From NCBI GenBank assembly GCA_031283515.1, contig JAITBS010000064.1, positions 1 through 6,034 of the forward strand: a DNA stretch of 6,034 nucleotides, written 5' to 3'. Source of the DNA: Planctomycetaceae bacterium. Its GTDB lineage: Bacteria > Planctomycetota > Planctomycetia > Pirellulales > Thermoguttaceae. The translations under genes and the position numbers were made by a program. Positions 1 through 5,798 of this stretch are shown here, piece by piece. The stretch's first letter is position 1, and each line of letters starts with the position of its first letter. Below the pieces are notes generated by a model, which saw only the letters and a program-made list of their open reading frames with translations, searched no databases and was not told the origin of the DNA.

Positions 1-2
1 TC

Positions 3-134
3 GGAAATTTGGACGAGTTGGCGGAAGAGGCGTTTGACGATCAATGCACTGGTACGAATCCGCGTTACCCGCTCATCTCCGAAATCAAACAACTCTACAC
101 CAACGCCTATTACGGAAATCGAAAAAACGTCTAA
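3..134 (+). CDS. adhE: AdhE C-terminus (partial, 5' end outside window)
   Basis: This is the last 43 codons of a bifunctional acetaldehyde-CoA/alcohol dehydrogenase, which reduces acetyl-CoA to acetaldehyde and then ethanol using two NADH in the cytoplasm. The reading frame entering at base 3 contains AFDDQCTGTNPRYPLISEIK and ends GNRKNV before TAA. The block FDDQCTGxNPRYPLI is the characteristic end of the iron-dependent alcohol dehydrogenase half of AdhE. The catalytic residues and the aldehyde dehydrogenase half lie upstream of the window. A stand-alone iron alcohol dehydrogenase could share part of this tail, but the QCTGxNPRYPLI wording is typical of AdhE. The hydrogenase genes that follow on the same strand draw on the same reductant pool; about 255 bp separates them, so co-transcription is not shown. 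Confidence 0.88.
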   Translation, partial: GNLDELAEEAFDDQCTGTNPRYPLISEIKQLYTNAYYGNRKNV

Positions 135-212
135 ATTTTGTAATATTTAGTGATATTTTCGTAACTGTTCGGTGAAAATTTTATTCTTCACTCCGAAGAG
201 GTACAATTTTCA

Positions 213-247
213 TTACCGTAGGTCAAGCACCGCGCGACCTACGGTAA
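213..247. repeat. Perfect 12-bp inverted repeat with 11-nt loop
   Basis: The left arm ttaccgtaggtc (213-224) and the right arm gacctacggtaa (236-247) are exact reverse complements around the GC-rich loop aagcaccgcgc. The element is 79 bp past the adhE stop and could cap its transcript. No T-run follows on either strand, so it does not look like an ordinary intrinsic terminator. A GC-rich palindrome in AT-rich spacer DNA resembles a dispersed REP-type element. The rest of 135-389 shows no gene; no convincing promoter was identified, although one for the downstream group is expected here. Confidence 0.8.
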
Positions 248-389
248 ACGTCTGTCTCAACATCACCTGAAAGGCGAAACTGATTTTTATTCTTTCGAGT
301 AGTCGTTTGGTTGTTGGGTGTTTTTTCCTTTTATGTCATATCGAAAGAAAGTTCAAACATACAGAATAAAATTGACCGTTGTGATTGTG

Positions 390-704
390 ATGTCAACAAA
401 TTCAAATTGTAACACGAAACCGAAAATTGTTGTTTGTCTTGGCAGTTCTTGTTTTGCGCGAGGCAACAGTGAAATCATCCGCGTCATCGAAGAATACCTT
501 GCCAAGAATAATTGTCACGATGAAATTGATATTGAAATTTCAGGATCGCTTTGTCAAGAGTGTTGTGCTGACGGTCCCAATGTGCTGGTCAACGGAACCA
601 TTCACAACAATGTTGATTCGGGTGTTCTGCTTGATATTTTGAAAAATTTATTACCGGAACAGAATCATACTCAAAATCAAAACAATAATTTGTCACAACA
701 ATAA
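390..704 (+). CDS. Small thioredoxin-like [2Fe-2S] protein (NuoE/HydC C-terminal type), hfsA-like
   Basis: This is a 104-residue cytoplasmic electron-transfer protein of the thioredoxin-like [2Fe-2S] ferredoxin family, equivalent to the C-terminal half of NuoE or hydrogenase subunit HydC. The cluster ligands fit the family pattern: C16-x4-C21 in CLGSSCFARG and C55-x3-C59 in CQECCADGP, with an additional C58 inside the second pair. VNG follows, as in NuoE. I chose ATG 390 because it leaves the usual short lead before the first strand (PKIVVC). The frame is open back to GTG 318 and ATG 333, but that extension (MFFPFMSYRKK) looks non-coding. No clear Shine-Dalgarno precedes any candidate. The tail after residue 90 is Gln/Asn-rich and probably disordered. 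It is the first gene of the hydrogenase group, 40 bp before the PAS hydrogenase, and likely passes electrons to or from it. Confidence 0.85.
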   Translation: MSTNSNCNTKPKIVVCLGSSCFARGNSEIIRVIEEYLAKNNCHDEIDIEISGSLCQECCADGPNVLVNGTIHNNVDSGVLLDILKNLLPEQNHTQNQNNNLSQQ

Positions 705-744
705 TTTACTGTTGCGGCAATTAAAGTATTCATCAATCACCCCA

Positions 745-2502
745 ATGAATATCCATTCACCGGTTTACACTACGGAAAATACTTGTCAGGATTGTTATAA
801 ATGTATCCGGCATTGTCCTTGCCGTGCCATCCGAATTGTCAATGGTCGTGCTGGTGTTATTCAGGAGCTTTGTGTTGCTTGCGGAATGTGTGTTCGGGTT
901 TGTCCCGCAAAAGCAAAGAAAATCCGACCCGATCTTTCACGTGTTAAATATCTTTTAGGAAGCGGCAAAAAAGTGTACGCTTCATTGGCTCCTTCGTTTG
1001 TCAGTTATTTTAAACGTTACGAACCGGAAGCATTGACCGCCGCAATCCTTCAACTCGGATTCGCTGGCGTGAGCGAAACCGCACTCGGCGCACAAATGGT
1101 CAGTGCCGAAACCGCCGCATTTCTCGAACACGCCAATTCGGGAATCTATTTGTCCAGTGCTTGTCCCGCCGCTGTTGATTATATCAAAAAATATGTTCCC
1201 AATTATGTTAAAAATATTGTTCCGGTTTTGTCCCCGATTCTTTCTCATACAAAATTGTTGCGAAAAACATTCGGTGAAAATATCGGTATTGTTTTTTGGG
1301 GTCCTTGCGCCGCCAAGAAAAACGAATCCGATCGTCATCCCGAATTACTCGATCTTGCTGTTTCCTTTAACGACTTGGTTCAATTTTTCGCTTCAGAAAA
1401 TATTGATCCTGAAAAATTGGAACACAAAAATTCTAACTCCATGATTCCGCAATATGCCGAAGAAGGTAAGATTTACGCGGTGGAAGGCGGTATGAATGAC
1501 ACTTTGCGCGGAGTGAAAAACAATATTCGTTTTTTTACCGTTTCGGGACTTCGTAATCTGGAACGATTATTCCATGATGTTCCTGATCCTGCGCAACTTG
1601 GAGATTGTAAAATATTTGTTGAATGTCTGGCGTGTTACGGCGGTTGTGTCAACGGACCGGTAATGCCAAACGATGATGCCGGAACGCTCGCCTCAATCGC
1701 TCAAATTGCCAAAGGATACAACGGCGGAAATAGTTTGTTTCGTAAATTTGATCTGCCGATTACGGAACACACATTCGCCGAACCGCAACACGAACAGAAT
1801 GTAACAGAAAAAGAAATTAAATCGGCTCTTGCTTTAGTCGGCAAGTTTGTTCCGTCTGATGAACTCAATTGCGGCGGTTGCGGTTATTTTACGTGTCGGG
1901 AATTTGCGAAAGCACTGCTCGCCGATAAAGCCGAAACAGAAATGTGTGTTTCTTATCTCCGGCAATTAGCGCAACGAAAAAGTAACGCATTGATTCGGTA
2001 TATTCCTGCTGGTGTGGTGATTGTTGACCGGCATTTGCGGGTGATTGAGTGTAACAGACGTTTTGCCGAATTGTTTGATGAAAGTACGGTAATTGCGTTT
2101 GATTCATGCGGATTGGTTGGTGCGGAGTTGAAGTTGTTTGTTGAATTTGATGACTTGATGGCATCGGTTCTCGAAAGCGGCGGCGAATTACAACGGCATC
2201 ATCAGGTCTGCAGCGATAAAATATTAAATATCAGTGTCTTTACTATTTCACCACATCAAAGTGTCGGAGCAATTGTACAAAACGTTACTAATCTCGAATT
2301 GCGGCGCGAACAAGTTTCAGAAAAAGCAAGAGCCGTTATTCAGAAAAATATCGTTACCTGTCAGAAAATCGCTAGAAATCTGGGAGAACACATGGCAGAA
2401 ACGGAAATTTTGTTGCGTGAAATTGCCGGCGCCTACACGGTTGTTCATGAAAAAAATGAAAAAACGGACAAACTCCTTTCAGTAAATGATCACAATAAAT
2501 GA
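745..2502 (+). CDS. Putative sensory [FeFe]-hydrogenase with PAS domain (HfsB-like)
   Basis: The protein has 585 residues from ATG 745. Residues 14-53 form a two-cluster ferredoxin domain (C14/17/20/24 and C43/46/49/53). Residues about 70-330 form the [FeFe]-hydrogenase H-cluster domain with three loops: SSACP (A139, C140), GPCAAKK (C188) and LACYGGCVNGP (C297, C301). All four ligands of the active-site [4Fe-4S] cluster are present. The proton-relay cysteine that precedes C140 in catalytic enzymes is alanine, as in known sensory HydS. A further 4Fe-4S domain follows (C376, C379, C384, C401), then a PAS domain (about 415-515) and a helical, probably coiled-coil tail (about 520-580). A TTG at 712 extends the frame by 11 residues, but ATG 745 gives the natural start MNIHSPVYT; neither has a Shine-Dalgarno. 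The adjoining phosphatase gene supports a H2- or redox-sensing role. Residual catalysis is possible. Confidence 0.88.
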   Translation: MNIHSPVYTTENTCQDCYKCIRHCPCRAIRIVNGRAGVIQELCVACGMCVRVCPAKAKKIRPDLSRVKYLLGSGKKVYASLAPSFVSYFKRYEPEALTAAILQLGFAGVSETALGAQMVSAETAAFLEHANSGIYLSSACPAAVDYIKKYVPNYVKNIVPVLSPILSHTKLLRKTFGENIGIVFWGPCAAKKNESDRHPELLDLAVSFNDLVQFFASENIDPEKLEHKNSNSMIPQYAEEGKIYAVEGGMNDTLRGVKNNIRFFTVSGLRNLERLFHDVPDPAQLGDCKIFVECLACYGGCVNGPVMPNDDAGTLASIAQIAKGYNGGNSLFRKFDLPITEHTFAEPQHEQNVTEKEIKSALALVGKFVPSDELNCGGCGYFTCREFAKALLADKAETEMCVSYLRQLAQRKSNALIRYIPAGVVIVDRHLRVIECNRRFAELFDESTVIAFDSCGLVGAELKLFVEFDDLMASVLESGGELQRHHQVCSDKILNISVFTISPHQSVGAIVQNVTNLELRREQVSEKARAVIQKNIVTCQKIARNLGEHMAETEILLREIAGAYTVVHEKNEKTDKLLSVNDHNK

Positions 2503-2523
2503 TCACAATAAATCATTACAATA
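2485..2523 (+). repeat. Three tandem 13-bp copies across the end of the PAS-hydrogenase gene
   Basis: The unit aatgatcacaata occurs exactly at 2485-2497 and 2498-2510, then with two mismatches at 2511-2523. The first copy encodes the final residues NDHNK. Because 13 is not a multiple of three, the second copy is read in another frame and supplies the TGA stop (2500-2502). This looks like a slippage duplication that set the present C-terminus. The remaining spacer to the phosphatase start is AT-rich and has no hairpin. Confidence 0.85.
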
Positions 2524-2553
2524 AATTCTTACCGAGATTATTTTGTAACATCA

Positions 2554-3741
2554 ATGCAAACAAATGTATTTGTCGAGATGGAATGTTGTCAGTTCAACCA
2601 CGACGGTGAATCTGTTTGCGGTGATGATTTTTTATTTGAAAGATCGGAAACAGAAAATCGGCATCTTGCGGTTCTTTCGGATGGTCTTGGCAGCGGTATC
2701 AAAGCCAATTTATTGGCAACAATGACCACAACAATGGCACTTCGGTTTATTCGTTCCAATATAGATATTCTACAATCAGCGGAAGTAATTATGGATACAC
2801 TTCCTGTTTGTGAAGTACGTAAAATAAGTTACGCAACATTCACTATTTTTGATTTACAAATCGGCGGTAAATCGCGAATTATTGAAATGGATAATCCGGC
2901 GTTTATTCATCTTCGTAACAATTGTGATCTGAAAGTTGAACGGCGTGATTTAATTTCGGAACGTTGGGTTTCGCGTAAAGTCCGGTTGTCGGAAATTCAC
3001 GCAATTATTGGTGATAGACTTATTGTTTTTTCAGACGGTGTTACTCAAGCGGGTCTTGGACGTAAAGGTTACAAATTTGGTTGGCGGCGCGAAGGCGCAT
3101 TGGCATTCATTAAAAAACAAATAGAAAACACACCCGATATTTCCGCACGTGAATTGTCCCATGCGGTTGTTATGGCAGCAAGAAATTGTAATGAAAATAA
3201 TGCGTGTATTGATGATATTAGTTGCATGGTGATTTATTTACGCAAACCGCGAAAGTTACGGTTATTGACCGGACCGCCTTTTCACAAAGAATCCGACACC
3301 GCGTTTGCGGAACTTGTTCGTGAATTTGACGGCAAAACAATTTTATGCGGCGGAACAACCGCAAAAATTATCGCCGGAGAATTAAATCGTTCCATTAAAA
3401 TTGATGTCAACATGTTGCCCCAAAGCGGAGGTTTACCGCCTATATCGAAGATCAATGGAATTGATCTTGTTACGGAAGGTATTTTGACGTTGACGGATGT
3501 TGTTCAAAGAATTGAAAAAGGCGATGCACTGGCGAATCCTTTACCGTTAGCCTCAAAAAAAATGGTGGAACTTTTCCGTAACAGTGATGAAATCGAACTC
3601 GTTGTCGGTACGAAAGTCAATGAGGCACATCAAGATCCAAATTTACCTGTTGATCTTGAGATACGGCGTAATATTGTTAAACGATTGAAAACGGTTCTTG
3701 AAGAAAAATATCGTAAACGTGTTTCAATAAGATACTTTTAG
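2554..3741 (+). CDS. SpoIIE/PP2C-type serine phosphatase linked to hydrogenase (HfsC-like)
   Basis: This 395-residue cytoplasmic protein has an N-terminal SpoIIE-like PP2C domain (about 1-230), predicted to remove phosphate from Ser/Thr with Mn/Mg. The metal-binding acidic motifs are in order: GDD (24-25), LSDGLGSG (D43), FSDGVTQAG (D161) and DDIS (D220/D221). No transmembrane segment or signal peptide is visible. Residues about 232-395 form a second region that starts RKLRLLTGPP and includes CGGTTAKIIAGEL (265-276). I recognise this region as travelling with hydrogenase-associated phosphatases but cannot assign it a function. ATG 2554 fits the family start and has no clear Shine-Dalgarno. 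The gene is 51 bp after the PAS hydrogenase. The inferred role is as output module for the hydrogenase-like sensor; its target is not evident. No terminator hairpin follows directly. Confidence 0.87.
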   Translation: MQTNVFVEMECCQFNHDGESVCGDDFLFERSETENRHLAVLSDGLGSGIKANLLATMTTTMALRFIRSNIDILQSAEVIMDTLPVCEVRKISYATFTIFDLQIGGKSRIIEMDNPAFIHLRNNCDLKVERRDLISERWVSRKVRLSEIHAIIGDRLIVFSDGVTQAGLGRKGYKFGWRREGALAFIKKQIENTPDISARELSHAVVMAARNCNENNACIDDISCMVIYLRKPRKLRLLTGPPFHKESDTAFAELVREFDGKTILCGGTTAKIIAGELNRSIKIDVNMLPQSGGLPPISKINGIDLVTEGILTLTDVVQRIEKGDALANPLPLASKKMVELFRNSDEIELVVGTKVNEAHQDPNLPVDLEIRRNIVKRLKTVLEEKYRKRVSIRYF

Positions 3742-3784
3742 GTAATGAATACTTTTATGTAACTGCCTATTTTTATCAACTGTC

Positions 3785-4017
3785 CTGATTTTTGTAAAGA
3801 TTTTAGTCCGCAGATTACGCAGAGATTCGCTGATTTTTGTAAAGATTTTAGTCCGCAGATTACGCAGAGATTCGCTGATTTTTGTAAAGATTTTAGTCCA
3901 CAAGTTACGCAAAGATTCGCTGATTTTTGTAAAGATTTTAGTCCGCAAATTACGCAGAGATTCGCTGATTTTTGTAAAGATTTTAGTCCGCAGATTACAC
4001 AGAGATTCGCTGATTTT
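3785..4017. repeat. Five contiguous 45-bp tandem repeats plus a partial copy
   Basis: Full copies start at 3785, 3830, 3875, 3920 and 3965, followed by 8 bases of a sixth. Each unit begins ctgatttttgtaaagatttt and contains agtccgcagattacgcagag. Copies 1 and 2 are identical, copy 3 has four substitutions, and copies 4 and 5 have one each; all six are transitions. There are no spacers, so it is not a CRISPR array. The 45-bp period keeps a minus-strand frame open as a 15-residue repeat, but this looks incidental. The wording resembles dispersed intergenic repeats seen in several environmental phyla. It fills most of the gene-free stretch 3742-4132; the remainder is AT-rich leader. Confidence 0.95.
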
Positions 4018-4019
4018 AT

Positions 4020-4048
4020 AACTGTTCACAAAAAAGTTGTGAACGGTT
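4020..4048 (+). promoter_or_regulatory. Strong hairpin/palindrome upstream of the second hydrogenase group
   Basis: The arms aactgttcacaa (4020-4031) and ttgtgaacggtt (4037-4048) pair over 12 bp with one G-T wobble around the 5-nt loop aaaag; T4019 and A4049 extend it by one pair. It lies right after the 45-bp array and about 85 bp before the downstream gene. The nearest T-run starts roughly 16 bases past the stem, so it is a poor intrinsic terminator. It could be an operator, an attenuator or the end of the repeat element. A weak -35-like TTGAAA is at 4071-4076, but no good -10 follows. Confidence 0.5.
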
Positions 4049-4123
4049 ACAAGATTGTTAGATTATTTTTTTGAAACATTTTATTTGAGTTTTACTTTTT
4101 ATTTTTTGGTGGTGAATGATTAT

Positions 4124-4129
4124 GAGGAG
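4124..4129 (+). promoter_or_regulatory. Ribosome binding site candidate for the second [2Fe-2S] gene
   Basis: GAGGAG is the only Shine-Dalgarno-like run in this AT-rich leader. It is 3 nt from ATG 4133 (short) and 12 nt from ATG 4142 (long). It therefore supports a start in this area and argues against the longer frame from 4055, but does not decide between the two ATGs. Confidence 0.5.
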
Positions 4130-4132
4130 TTT

Positions 4133-4411
4133 ATGAATACGATGAAAATTAAAGTTGAAATTTGTCTTGGTACAACGTGTTATCTTATGGGTGCTTCTGA
4201 ACTTGCGGAGTTAGAGCAGAGCCTTCCGGAAAATCTGACGGGCAAGATTGACGTTGTGGGCAGTGCTTGTTTGGGGGCATGTCATGATCGGAATTACGGC
4301 GGTGCACCGTTTGTCCGTATCAATGAAAAACAGTTGATTAGCAATGCCAATATTCAAACAATAATTGAATATTTGTTAGAAGAAGTTGGGAGGGTGATCA
4401 ATAATGAATAA
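4133..4411 (+). CDS. Second small thioredoxin-like [2Fe-2S] protein (NuoE/HydC C-terminal type)
   Basis: This 92-residue cytoplasmic protein belongs to the same family as the product of 390-704, with ligands C11-x4-C16 (CLGTTCYLMG) and C46-x3-C50 (CLGACHDRNYGGAPFVRIN). That second motif is closer to the classic NuoE form than in the upstream paralogue. It lacks the Gln/Asn-rich tail and ends in a helix (about 74-87). The frame is open upstream to 4055, but that stretch is Phe/Tyr-rich translated spacer; ATG 4133 or ATG 4142 is the likely start. It overlaps the hydrogenase gene by 8 bp, so the two are almost certainly translated together. The product probably carries electrons for that enzyme. 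Without a NuoF-like flavoprotein gene nearby, direct NAD(P)H coupling is not indicated. Confidence 0.86.
   Translation: MNTMKIKVEICLGTTCYLMGASELAELEQSLPENLTGKIDVVGSACLGACHDRNYGGAPFVRINEKQLISNANIQTIIEYLLEEVGRVINNE
4388..4394 (+). promoter_or_regulatory. Strong ribosome binding site for the catalytic hydrogenase
   Basis: GGGAGGG, continuing as TGATC, is close to the perfect complement of a 16S rRNA 3' end. It lies 9 nt before ATG 4404, inside the end of the upstream [2Fe-2S] gene. It is the clearest Shine-Dalgarno in the window, fixes the hydrogenase start and supports translational coupling. Confidence 0.75.
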
Positions 4412-5798
4412 TTCTGAAAGAACACGCCGTCAATTAATGATACGATTTATTCAGGATTTTTTTGACGGGCGGCTTACGGAAACAATTGACCGTATTCCCA
4501 TAGAAATGCGACCACGTAATTATCAAGCGGATCGGTGTTGTATCTACAAAGACCGAGTCATGTTACGTTATCGTTTGATGGCGTTGATGGGATTTGGTAT
4601 GGAAGAGGAAATAGATGAATCGCGGTTACTGAAATCGTATCTGGACGACGCAATCAAAGGTAACAATAACACAAAACCTATTCTCACGGTTTGTACGGTT
4701 GGTTGTGCCGGATGTGTTGACAGTCATGTTCAGGTGTCCAATACTTGTGTTGGTTGTTTTGCCCGACCTTGTGTTTCGATTTGTCCTAAAAAAGCGGTTA
4801 CGGTTATCAATCAACGTTCAACTATTGATCGTACGAAATGTATTGATTGTGGACGTTGTATGACGGTTTGCCCTTACAAAGCCATTATTCGTAACCCATT
4901 ACCGTGTGAAGATGCATGTCCTGTCGGTGCCATCGGCAAAAATGAAGAAGATCGGGTACGAATCAATTTTGAACGTTGTATTTATTGTGGTAAATGTTTT
5001 CGGGCATGTCCTTTTAGTACGATTATGATTCGTTCCGAGTTGATTGGAATTTTGCAATCGCTCAAGAATGGTAAACGGGTTGTTGCCATGATTGCACCGT
5101 CAATTACGGAACAGTTTCCCGGAAATATCGAACAACTTTTTGTTTCGTTAAAGTTAGCTGGTTTTTCGGACATTATTGAAGTTGCGCTTGGGGCGGAGCG
5201 GACAACTCAGTGTGAGGCGGAAGAATTTTTTGAACGTATGGAACGCGGTGACAAGTTAATGACAAGCAGTTGTTGTCCGGCGTGGATTGAAACGGTTAAA
5301 AAACATCTTCCTGAAATAGCACCGATGGTTTCTGAAACACCAAGTCCAATGGCATTTACAGGTAAAATGGTTGCGGAGCAATACCAAGATGCGGTGAAGG
5401 TTTTTATTGGTCCTTGTCTTGCCAAACGATGTGAAGCGCAGAGTGATCCGAATGTTGATTTTGTGATGACGTTTGAAGTGTTGGGAGCTCTTCTGGCGGC
5501 GAAACAGATTGATATAAAATCCGTAACCGCAGAACCGTTGAAACATCCGGCGGCAAGTTATGCGAGAAACTTTGCCAAAAGTTGCGGTGTTACCGAAGCA
5601 ATTTTGCACGAAATAAACGATGAAACCTTCAAAAACAAACAACATCCTAAAATTGAAGAGAAATTTATCAATGGTCTTGATCGTAAGTCACTGAATTTAA
5701 TAAAAATGTACGCTAAAGGTAATCAACCGGATAATTTTCTCGAAGTGATGGTTTGCAACGGTGGTTGTATCGGCGGACCGTGTTCGCTGGCAAGGTAA
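4404..5798 (+). CDS. [FeFe]-hydrogenase, group B type (HfsD-like catalytic subunit)
   Basis: The product is a 464-residue cytoplasmic hydrogenase that reversibly reduces protons to H2. The N-terminus (RRQLMIRFIQDFFDG, RCCIYKDR) matches the group B family. A cysteine-rich ferredoxin region follows: C97/101/104, C115/118/123/127, C146/149/152/156, C168/172 and C192/195/198/202, enough for several [4Fe-4S] clusters. The H-cluster domain (about 220-464) has all three loops: TSSCCPAW (relay C290, ligand C291), IGPCLAKR (C338) and EVMVCNGGCIGGP (C451, C455). Both cysteines of the first loop are present, so it should be catalytic. The protein stops only nine residues after C455, where relatives usually continue; the +1 frame supplies 17 more codons to TAG 5847. 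The physiological electron donor is probably reduced ferredoxin, perhaps through the overlapping [2Fe-2S] protein. The H-cluster needs HydEFG, not encoded here. Confidence 0.92.
   Translation: MNNSERTRRQLMIRFIQDFFDGRLTETIDRIPIEMRPRNYQADRCCIYKDRVMLRYRLMALMGFGMEEEIDESRLLKSYLDDAIKGNNNTKPILTVCTVGCAGCVDSHVQVSNTCVGCFARPCVSICPKKAVTVINQRSTIDRTKCIDCGRCMTVCPYKAIIRNPLPCEDACPVGAIGKNEEDRVRINFERCIYCGKCFRACPFSTIMIRSELIGILQSLKNGKRVVAMIAPSITEQFPGNIEQLFVSLKLAGFSDIIEVALGAERTTQCEAEEFFERMERGDKLMTSSCCPAWIETVKKHLPEIAPMVSETPSPMAFTGKMVAEQYQDAVKVFIGPCLAKRCEAQSDPNVDFVMTFEVLGALLAAKQIDIKSVTAEPLKHPAASYARNFAKSCGVTEAILHEINDETFKNKQHPKIEEKFINGLDRKSLNLIKMYAKGNQPDNFLEVMVCNGGCIGGPCSLAR

Noticed and set aside
213..247. Intrinsic terminator for adhE
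   Set aside because: The stem is good, but no T-run follows on either strand.
318..389. Longer N-terminus for the first [2Fe-2S] protein from GTG 318 or ATG 333
   Set aside because: The added residues have no match to the family and no ribosome binding site; ATG 390 places the first cysteine at the usual distance from the start.
3785..4017. Possible CRISPR array
   Set aside because: The 45-bp units are head-to-tail with no unique spacers and no cas gene nearby; it is a simple tandem repeat.
3724..4029. Minus-strand 101-codon frame with a 15-residue repeat
   Set aside because: It exists because the tandem unit length is divisible by three and the unit lacks stops in that frame. It overlaps the phosphatase end, has no recognised family, and the substitutions are too few to show selection.
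4020..4048. Canonical Rex operator
   Set aside because: The half-sites are in reverse order relative to TTGTGAA-spacer-TTCACAA, so a standard Rex site is not supported.
5256..5645. Minus-strand 129-codon frame inside the catalytic hydrogenase
   Set aside because: It is fully antisense to a gene with strong family motifs and has no recognisable features of its own.
390..5798. Trimeric electron-bifurcating HydABC hydrogenase
   Set aside because: No NuoF/HydB-like flavoprotein gene is present, and the hydrogenases have group B-like and PAS-sensory architectures.
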